Of a stretch of DNA of 20,433 nucleotides, positions 9,421-17,949 are shown one piece after another (position 1 is the stretch's first letter; each line of letters begins with the position of its first letter). The position numbers were made by a program, and so were the translations under genes. The notes beneath the pieces were generated by a model. It saw nothing but the letters and a program-made list of their open reading frames with translations. It was not told where the DNA came from and did no database searches. Source of the stretch: Ophiocordyceps camponoti-saundersi (nom. inval.) (Eukaryota > Ascomycota > Sordariomycetes > Hypocreales > Ophiocordycipitaceae); contig PDHQ01000481.1 of the NCBI GenBank assembly GCA_003339415.1, positions 1-20,433 of the forward strand. Direction: 5' to 3'.

Positions 9421-10620
9421 GGAATTAGGGGGAATAGAAACCTCGACGATAGTATAAGCTATATAGTAGGTATTTTTTTTTTATTTATTTTTAGTTATAA
9501 GAAAATTAAAATAGGAGAGTAATAAAACGAGAAACTAAGAAGAGTAAATAATAATATAGAATAGAAGGGAAGAAGGATATAGATATGCTATATAATAGTA
9601 TATTAATATATATATAATATATATATAACATATTAGAGGGAAGTGTTAATAAAAGGTGAAAAAATACGGGTAGATTTTAATATATTTTAATAACCTAATA
9701 AAATAATATTATCGTAAGTTATAGAGTTTTATAGGGAGTACGTAGTACTATTAACACGAGAGGGAATTAATATAGAGCGGGTACCGCTAGGTCGTTTATT
9801 ATTATAGCTTAGAAATACGTTAAGTAAACGATAGCATTAGTATTTAGCATTATAAATAAAGACTCTAAGCTAATAAGAAAGAAAGAAAAGGAGAAAAACT
9901 CTCGTAGGCGAAGTCCTAGTAAAATATATAAAGAAACGTGCTAGTAAAGATAGGAGAGGCCCCGAGAGGGCATAGTGAAAACTAAAATCTTAATAGAGAA
10001 GCGGTTACCTTCCTTAGCGGTTACTATTAAGGTTCTTTACGATAGGATTCCTAGACGTTACGTAATAGAGATATCTTAAATTAACGTAATAAGATATCAC
10101 GTGATTATAGTTTACGTAATTATATAGCGCTAGTTATTATATATATGCGAGTATTAGCGCTATCCCTTATCCCCCTTTCGACGACGCGTAGATAATATCG
10201 AACGGCAAGTAATAAGCTTTTATAGTGCGTAATAGTTTAGCCCTATTTAACCGAGCGATATTAACTAATAAAATTAGTTAGATAGACTAGAATAACCGAT
10301 TTAAACCGTTAACGTATACGATAAGTACGATAATATAGCTAATAGTGCTACTTTCTTAATACCGTCTTACCCGCGCGGGCTATATACTTTAGAGTTTAGA
10401 GTATAAGTTACTAGGGCTAAAATAATACATATATTTATAAGTATCGGACGTAGATATATTAATAACCGCCGTAATAATATCTAGACGGTAGTTATAACTT
10501 AAAAGTAAACTAGTAATAATTAACTATTTTTCTTTACGTAAGTTTATTATAAGGCATAATATATATAATATATAATAAATAACTATAAAGATTATTATAT
10601 AAAAGAAACTATAAAGAAAG
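9421..10620. other. Intergenic stretch between the BTB paralogues
   Basis: No coding relic was recognised in 1.2 kb. It would contain the promoter of the first BTB copy (toward 9421) and the downstream region of the second (toward 10620). It holds T and A runs near 9473-9490, TA-rich tracts near 9596-9630, spaced CGTAAT motifs with a TCACGTGA palindrome at 10061-10120, and a perfect GC palindrome CCCGCGCGGG at 10370-10379. Confidence 0.4.
10061..10120. promoter_or_regulatory. Spaced CGTAAT motifs around a TCACGTGA palindrome
   Basis: CGTAAT occurs at 10061, 10085 and 10115. GATATC-type sequences lie between them and TCACGTGA is at 10097-10104. CACGTG is the core site of fungal bHLH regulators. 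CAC/GTG contexts also tend to survive mutation in this window, so the palindrome may simply be a survivor rather than a functional site. Confidence 0.2.
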
Positions 10621-11400
10621 TTACCCTCTCTTAAACTTAAGTATATACTCTAGAAGCGAGAGTATTAATTTAGGATACTTAAGTATAAACGACTTATATA
10701 AGTCGGGTATTTTTTTCTTCCTAGATAGTATAAAAGTAATAGCCTTAGATATTTTATTACGAAGTCGAGACTCTCCTCGCGACTATTTAATCTATACTTA
10801 AGTAAGAAGCTGCAAAATAATATAAGAATTTATACCGTAAAAATACTCTATTATCTATTAGCAGGTATACTTAATAGCTAAGAGCTAGACACGAGAGAAC
10901 CTAGTCTTAAGAGCTAGCTTATAAACGCGAAGATAGAGGAATATATCGTATAGCTCGGTATCGCTAGCGTAAAGAATAACGTTATCTCTTTTAGAATCGA
11001 ATAATAGGTTACGACTAGCTAGCGAAAGGTAGTAGGTTTCGTAGTCTTCTTTACTATATTAATCTATATAAGTAGCCTATAGGAGGCACTAGAGAATTAA
11101 GGGTTACTCTTCTAATAGGTTAATAGTATTATCCGGGTAACGTAGCGGATCCTTATAATATATAGAGTTAGTCGTTATATTATATATATATCGAAAGTCT
11201 AGAAGAAAAGAGATATAAAAATATTAATAAGAAAAAATACCTCGTTATAAAGATCGTAAGGAAATATTAAGTTATTAAATAATATAACGTAATAAACCCG
11301 GAAGATACGCTCGCGATAGAGAATAGTAAGATTAGAATATTCGGGGTTAAAGAATATATATCGGTGCTTTATTTTTCGTAATATATTATAGGTATCTTTA
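10621..11400 (-). pseudogene. BTB/POZ-domain protein pseudogene, copy 2
   Basis: Read on the minus strand. Exon 1 (from about 11360 down to 11241) gives EYSNLTILYRERIFRVYYVI followed by LFNNLIF, the BTB N-terminal strand and helix pattern. Exon 2 gives DPLRYPDNTINLLEE, then YETYYLSLASRNLLFDSKRD, LYLRVYKLALKTRFSRV, then LQLLT and SRLRNKI, ending FKRG before a TAA whose complement is at 10621-10623. The order and several exact blocks (YETYYLSLASRNL, LRVY.LALKT) match copy 1 at 8630-9420. The intron position is shared, but the apparent GT...CTAG interval (11240-11199) does not restore the frame by one base, so the acceptor is uncertain. All stops are TAA/TAG. The two copies diverged well before or during mutation, since many amino-acid differences are not C/T transitions. 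Confidence 0.68.
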
Positions 11401-11959
11401 TCTAATAGAGACGGGGAGGAGTATCGAGGTAACGGTCTAAGGGATATTTTTTTTTTTCTTTACCCTTTAGTATTAGAAATATAAGAGGAGAGATATAGTG
11501 CTAGAAGGAAATATAGGAAGAGTAGAATAGGCAGAAGAAGGGAATAAAAAGGTACTATATAAATATAATTTAATATAAGTAATATAAAAATAAAATAAAT
11601 AAAGGGGGTTTAAAAAAAATACAAATTATATATATTACTTAGATACTATTATAAGAAAATAGAATTCTAAAAGTAATATTTAGAGTTCGGCAAGGGAGAG
11701 ATACTACTATGCTAGGAATCTAATAAATAAATCTATAATATTAAACTCGTAATTACTTTTTTTTCCTATACTCTCTAATAAGTAATAAGTAAGGCACGAT
11801 ATAGTAGGTTTACGATAGATATTTAAGGGTAACGGAGGTGTAAGAAAAAAATATAAGCGCTAAAGTAAAAAAAATACGGTTAGGGGCTAAGAAGGGTTTT
11901 AATTAAATAGTTCTTAAATACTTCCTATCCCGAAAAAGCTTCTAAGGAATAGAGTTAAG
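11401..11959. other. Upstream region of BTB copy 2, no gene seen
   Basis: No coding relic recognised. There is a T run at about 11449-11460 followed by TTTACCCTTTAG, resembling the T-rich start of the region upstream of the first BTB copy near 9471. AT-rich elsewhere, with A runs near 11610 and 11845-11872. Confidence 0.3.
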
Positions 11960-12410
11960 AGGGGCGATTAAGACGAGATAGCGGTTATTACGAAATTTAG
12001 CAAGTAATTAGCTCTTAAGCTTATCTTCGCAGCTATCTAAAAAGCCGTATATTTAATATCGCAAAAGAATATTAGAATAAGTATTAATATATTATAGAGG
12101 ATATATAAAAAACCTTCGCATAGTTTAATTAAATAACTATAAAGCCCGTCTCTTCTACTAAGAGCCTTAGGGGATAAGGATATAAGGGGCGCTTAAGATA
12201 GGAGAAGGCTATTATAAAGTATATAGCGTAGATTAGTTTCCCTTAAAAATAAAGGAATTATGCAGAATTAGCCCTTAACGTTACGTTTATACCTACCTTA
12301 AAAGTCGTATATTACAAATCGAGTCCTAGAGACTAGAGAGTACTTATAGTAAAAAGTATACTTAACGAAATTATAGCTTTATTTTAAATCTTAGACCTTA
12401 AAATAATAAA
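11960..12410 (+). pseudogene. Weak unidentified coding relic
   Basis: One forward frame is protein-like: AVITKFSK from about 11980, then LALKLIFAAI, SQKNIRISINIL, RALGDKDIRGA and RRLVSLKNKGIM near 12165-12260. Internal stops are TAA/TAG. The layout, with helical segments followed by an Arg-rich RAL..KDIR stretch, faintly recalls the helix-turn-helix part of Tc1/mariner transposases. No catalytic Asp motif could be found, so I do not assign a family. It lies directly before repeat copy 2. Confidence 0.22.
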
Positions 12411-12432
12411 TTACTAGCTTAAATATATATTT

Positions 12433-12648
12433 CGAAACCTTAGTTTATCGATTAAGTAGTTTTTACCTTTCTTTTTATAGTTTACTTTGTCTTTTTATAG
12501 GAAAATAACTTCCTATTACTTTCCTTATAAAGAAATACTATATAGCTTATACCCGTATAGCTAGAGATAACTTGTGGCATTTAAAGACTATAGTCACCTA
12601 CGAAGTTAGACGTAATAGGTATCTAGTAAGTATACCTAGGGTAATACT
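12433..12648 (+). repeat. Dispersed ~215-bp repeat, copy 2
   Basis: Same landmarks as the copy at 8144: TTTTTATAGGAAAATAACTT, AAATACTATATAGCTTATAC, TATAGCTAGAGATAAC, TTAAAGACTATAGTCACCTA, then GAAGTTAGACGTAATAGG and a TAGGGTAATAC end. The GACTATAGTC palindrome (12587-12596) is perfect here and broken in the other two copies. No flanking duplication was recognised. Confidence 0.65.
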
Positions 12649-13756
12649 AACCCTCCCTCGTTATTTAATAAACACCGAGAGGGAATAAAATTAGTTTTTC
12701 TCTTCTTAACTATAGTAGATAGTAATAGAGCGGATATAGAGAAGAGATTAGTAGAATAAAAAAATAAACTAGAAAATATAATACCCCTATAGAAATTTCG
12801 TTAAAGTACGGAAACCTTCGGATATAAAGAAATCCTACTAATACGTTAAGTTAGCACCTCTAGATAGTAGTATATAATCCGACGATATTAGGTATAAATT
12901 ATAATCTAAGGAATTAGTAGACTATTATTTTTTAAAAAGGAAATAGATAATAGGGATATATTTATAAGCGGATAAAGTATAATAAGAGGGAAGAGTAAGA
13001 ATCTGCGGAATCTTAAATATATATAGAAGATAGAAGTATAATATATAAGTAATTAGGAGGATAATAATAGAAATAGAATATACGTATAAAATAGCGTTAA
13101 GATTATAAAAAGCTATAGGATATTAGGGTATAATAAATATAAATACTAGGTATTAGGGTTAAAGGGGAAAAAACTAATTATATATAATTTATAAATAAAT
13201 AGAAAGAAAAGAAAAATAGTAAATTATAAAGATAACGAGTTATATAAGATAGGATATAGAAACGTTATTATAGAATAGATTAACTATTATACGTAAAGTA
13301 CCTTAATAAAGATATAAAGGGTAATTTAATAAGGATAGGAACGGTCACGTAAAAGATAAGAATGCGGAGCTAAGAGTATAGAGAGAAGCGTAAAAATTAC
13401 TAAAATAAATATTTTATAAGGAATATTTATATATACTTCGTAGGAGCGAGTCTTAAAAATACTATAAAGAAATAAGTTAAATAGTAGATAGCTTACGTAG
13501 TTATCTATATTTTATATACGCCGACGGCGACTAACTTTATATATTAAAAGGACCTATAACTATTATTAGCCGCTAAATTATAAAAGTAAAAGGATATATA
13601 TATATAGGTTTAAATATATATATAAAGGAATATTCCTAGGACAAATAGCCTAATAGTATATATATTAACCCCGTCCTATCCGTATATATACCTAGTTATA
13701 GGATATAAACTTAAAAAATCGGTCGAATTATTTAGATTAACTAGTAATATATAAAT
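12649..13756. other. AT-rich stretch without recognised genes
   Basis: About 1.1 kb in which I see no coherent frame or family. It is A- and G-rich on the + strand with scattered TATA runs. A single TTAGGG near 13156 is not part of a tandem telomeric array. GGTCACGTAAAAG near 13343 is one of the few CpA/TpG survivors. Confidence 0.35.
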
Positions 13757-15010
13757 AGCCTATACGATACGAAAGACCCGTAGAACCCGTATAACGGTAT
13801 AATAGTATTAAGGCCACTTCCTAGAAAACGGATCCGTAAAGTCCGTAAAATAGCTAATTAGAGGAAATAAACGACCGTAGAATACGTATAGACCGGTACG
13901 GCCGATAGGATAATAACGAAACTACTTTATCGAAAATAAATCCGAAAAAAATCATAATATAGCTTATTATACGGGACGACCTATATATATATATATATAA
14001 TAATACGACACTATAAGACCTATATATATATAATATAGGATAGTGAAGAACCTAGCCCGTTAAAGACAGACCCGTAAAGTTTAGAAAATAGCTCGCAGTC
14101 ACGACTTACTAGAGATAAACGACCCGTACGATACTAACGGGCCGGTACGACCGATAGGGGAGTAATAAATCTACTTGCCCGAAGAAAGTCCTATTAAATT
14201 TAGGAGATAGCTTATTAGACGGGACGACCTATAAATATAAGTATATATAGATAGACACCGAGAGACCTATATAATAAGTAGATAGTAACGAACTTAACTT
14301 ATTAAAGATAGATCCGTTAAGTAATAAAATAGCTTATAGTTATAAGTTATTTAATATAAACGACCCGTACGATTCTTAGGGACTGTTAAGGCCGATAGGA
14401 TAGCGATAAATCTATATATATGCCTAAAGAAAGTTCCGTCGAATTTAACCCTAGCTTATTTATAAGACGACCCGTAAATATAAGTATATATAGATAACTA
14501 CAGACTTATATTATATATATATATATATACGATAGTACGATAAGAGGACGGTGACGAACTAACTTCGTTAAAGATAGATCTGTTAAATTATAAAATAGCT
14601 TATAGTTATAATTTATTAGATATAAATAACCCGTAAATACGATACTAAGAGACCGGTAAGGCTAAAAGGATAGTAACGAATCGACTTCCCTAGAGATAGC
14701 TCCGTTAAATCTACGAAATAGCTTATTAAACGGGATAACCCGTATATATATATATATAAGTATAGATACCGAGAGATATATATATATAATAGGTAGGAGA
14801 GTAATAAACTAACTACGTTAAAGATATATCCGTAAAATTATAAAATAGAATAGTTATAAGTTATAAGATATAAAGGCCGATATTATTCTTACTAACTAGT
14901 AGTGCGAGTAGGATAGTAACTAACCTACTTACTTAATAGCAAATTAGTTCTAGATAAAATAGTTTATTCTATATAAGCGACCGGCACGATACGTATAGAC
15001 CCGTACGATA
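13757..15010. repeat. Satellite-like array: ~122-bp monomers in ~245-bp dimers
   Basis: A core TCCGTTAAA...AAATAGCTTA...ACGACCCGTA recurs. The TCCGT position appears at about 13833, 13941, 14071, 14189, 14313, 14435, 14579, 14701 and 14829, a spacing of 108-144 with most near 122. Alternate monomers resemble each other more. One type continues ATAAACGACCCGTACGATAC and then CCGGTACG.CCGATAGG. The other continues CGGGACGACC followed by a TA microsatellite of variable length (13981-13998 and 14511-14530, for example) and a CACCGAGAGACC-type block. Partial, diverged units flank the array near 13757-13800 and 14970-15010. No coding frame is seen. Length variation comes mainly from the TA tracts. 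Confidence 0.78.
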
Positions 15011-15015
15011 CGTAT

Positions 15016-17024
15016 ATATAAAAGTTACCGGCGACTTACCTAAAGCTATTTCGACTATTACGTAAAGAATTATTATATAAGGTTAAGCGGGTATTTATTA
15101 ATACCGCGAAAGTATTTCGGGATTAATAAAGAGAACTTAAATAAATAGAAATAAATTATATATATAAAAGTAATATATATATTTTAATAGATATATAGTT
15201 AAACGTAAAGGAAGATTAGTATAAGGATAAGAAGAGGGAAGGATAGGCACGATACGCGTAGGTAATATATAAGTAGCGTAGTATACTAAGTTTATATATA
15301 TAATATTAATTTATCGATAAGGGAACGACTTTAAAGTGAAATAATAAAAGTAAGATATATTAAATAACGCAGATTTATTCTTAAAAAGCCTAAATATGTT
15401 TATATAGAATAGTTAACCTAAGCGGGAAAAATAAAATAATAGATAAAGTAGTAACGGTAGAATATAATACGAATCGGGGTTAGGAATTAGAAGTGATAAT
15501 AAATTATTTTATCTATAGTAAAGTTTCGTATTAGATTACGTATAAAATTAGAGGAATAAGGTAAGTAATATAATATATAGGTAGTAACCTGATTTCTAGT
15601 AAGATAAGATATAGTTAAAAGAGAGGACCCTTTAAATTTATAAAACTATATATAGGGGTATATCTTATATAAGTTCTATATCTCTATTAAATAGTTTTAG
15701 TAACGAAGTAATAAACGAAAGAATATATCGGCGTATATCTTATAGAGCGAAGATAATAAATAAGTTATCGTATATTATAGGAGTAGTGCTAATATTTTAT
15801 AAGTAATAGCGTATATAACTAACGTTATATATATAATTAAATCGAGGACGTTATAACTAAAAACGTATACTAGATATATTAAGTATTAGGGTATAAGGGA
15901 AAGAAAGGTTCGTAAACTAGAAGGATAAGGATAAATTTACGAGTAGTTACTAGCTACTAATATTTAGGATAAGGATAATAACGTAAGATAAAAAGCGTAT
16001 AGAAGATAACGAGGGCGGAAATTTAAATAGTTAACGTGAAGACTTACGATAAGTTATAGGAACCGGTATCGGTATTCCTACTATATAGGCTAAAAGATTT
16101 AAAAAACTACTATAGCCTATAATACTAACGATAGCATGCAGCGTAATATTCGATATCGTCGGTAAAGAAGGCTATATAAGGATATAAGAGTATTATATTA
16201 ATAATATTAGTTACGAATACTTTATATTAAGAGACTAGCTAGACTTTATCTTATACTTAGAGAAAGATATAAGGAAGTCGACTAATATTAAAAGTTTTAA
16301 TAATTAGGAGATAGAAAGTTAGGCGGAATTTACGGTTTATATCCTAGGTATAAAGGATAAAACGCTATATATCAGAATAGTTAGGACTAGGGCATAGATT
16401 GTAGATAATCTTACGGAGGGCCTTATATTAGGACGAGAATAGCTTCTACTAAATAAGGTATATATATTTAGTTCGATAAAGATAGTTTAGATATATTTAT
16501 ATATAGGCTTATATATATTAGTAGAGGTTTATAGAAAATAATTATAAATTTTAGGCCGAAGTATATATCTTAGATAATACTTACTATATAGATTTATAAC
16601 TATATCCTTAATCCGTTAATTCTAGATATCGTAAAATATTAGGAAAAGATATAATAATACCGGACATAGGAGGGTAGGGGAGGTAGGGTCTATTTAGTAT
16701 TATTATAATAGATAACGCTAATAGCTAGAATAAAAGTAACTAAAGCGGGATAATATATCTTTAATAGCGGAGGCAAGAAGACCGGCATAAACGCGTCCGC
16801 TTCCTTAAGTAAAGGATAATATAGCGTTATTAATAGCTATAATAATAGCGGAGGAGATAGCCTATTATATAATATAATTTTCGCGTCGCTTCGCCGGGGT
16901 AAACGGAGGTTACGAGAGAGAATCGGTACTTATTAAGTCGATCACGTTTACTAGAGACGGCGACTCGCTCTAAGGAGTAAGGTCGATTAAGTCGGTAGGT
17001 AGTACGGAGAGGGGAGAAGGTAGA
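15016..17024 (+). pseudogene. RIP-degraded coding block, possible retropepsin-like protein
   Basis: From 15016 one frame runs to about 15950 with only TAA/TAG stops: KLPATYLKLFRLLRKELLYK, then RIVNLSGKNKIIDKVVTVEY near 15400, and KEYIGVYLIERR near 15717. The frame then shifts by one and continues from about 15960 (DNEGGNLNS near 16006, GTGIGIPT near 16065, KDIRKSTNIKSFNN near 16270, EFTVYILGIKDKTLYIRIV near 16328-16384). IVDNLTEGLILGRE (16398-16440) fits the hydrophobic-Leu-Gly motif near the end of retroviral-type aspartic proteases. The catalytic Asp-Ser/Thr-Gly was not found, so the assignment is tentative. The 3' part (16878-17024) is GC-richer, with two open runs of 31 and 17 codons (SRRFAGVNGGYERESVLIKS). 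It could be a retroelement gag-pro or an unrelated gene. It starts immediately after the satellite array. Confidence 0.4.
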
Positions 17025-17469
17025 TAACTAGCAGGTATATCGAGAGGTATTATAATAAGATAAGGGTAGTATAGTTAGAAATAATATAAGCAATTTAGGT
17101 TATAGCGGGTAAAAATAAATAGCTGCCGCTAGGGTATATATATTAAGGTAGAAGGATAAAAGGGTAAAAGGACGGAGAGGTAGCTTATATATAGTTTTTT
17201 TTTATTTACGTAGGTATAGGTTATAGCGTATATTAATAAGATTATAAAAATATAATACGCTAAATATATAGAGTTATATAACATTATACGATAAAGTATA
17301 AAAATACTAAAAAATTTAAATAGGGTTTTATATCGTTAATATAAGGAGGGAGGTTTACTATATATACTAAAAATAGACTAATAATAAGCAGGTATCCCTA
17401 GTTAAGGAAGTGGGAAAGAACTATATAAGGTCCTATAATATATATATATATATAAGGGATTATTCTAAA
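17025..17469. other. AT-rich stretch, no gene seen
   Basis: No coherent frame recognised. It contains a T run near 17196-17203 and a TA microsatellite near 17437-17454, just ahead of repeat copy 3. If the copia element downstream were complete, its gag should lie around here, but I could not read one. Confidence 0.3.
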
Positions 17470-17685
17470 GTTTCGGGCCTTAATTAAATTACTCTTCCTA
17501 AAACGCTCTCTCTACCTTCTATTATTATATTAGAAATCAAATCCTTATCTCTTTTCCTATAGAAAATTACTATATACCTTAACTAGCTAAAGTTAGAGAT
17601 CTTAACCTTATACTAGTTAAAGAGTAGGATTACGTATAATAATACGCCGAGGTAAGTATCGGCTAGGCTAGCATAGGGTATTATT
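17470..17685 (+). repeat. Dispersed ~215-bp repeat, copy 3
   Basis: The most diverged of the three copies. Shared landmarks: CCTTAATTAAATTACTC, CTTATCTCTTTTCCTATAG, AAAATTACTATATACCTTAA, GTTAGAGATCTTAACC, TTATACTAGTTAAAGAGTAG and a final TAGGGTATTATT. It lies about 460 bp before the first readable part of the copia pol, in the same orientation, so a 5' LTR or insertion relationship is possible but unproven. Confidence 0.55.
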
Positions 17686-17949
17686 AAAGGTAAAGAATAT
17701 AGAAAGTTAATCGATTATCTTATAATTTCTTTAACTTATCTAAGAAGTATTACTTAAATAGCTATAGGAATTAAGCTAAAAAACGTTCCGATGCTACGAT
17801 ATAAAATTTATATAATAACGGAAAACCGAATAGAACGGTCACGTGTTCGTTAAGAGATTTCGCTTCCTTAACGCTAGTTTGCTATCGTTATTTTTAACGT
17901 CCTCTACTATAGCGAGGCTATAACGCTAGTTCCTATCTTATATTATTAA

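Noticed and set aside
10370..10379. Perfect palindrome CCCGCGCGGG
   Set aside because: Striking in AT-rich DNA but only 10 bp and unique here; no gene or repeat boundary coincides with it.
12165..12260. Tc1/mariner transposase assignment for the relic at 11960-12410
   Set aside because: Resemblance limited to an Arg-rich stretch; no DDE/D motifs and no terminal inverted repeats found.
13150..13165. TTAGGG telomere-type sequence
   Set aside because: Single occurrences only; no tandem array anywhere in the window.
15561..15599. GTAAGT...CTGATTTCTAG, a good-looking 39-nt intron
   Set aside because: Its length is a multiple of three, the frame is coherent through it, and it is shorter than usual fungal introns, so it is not needed.
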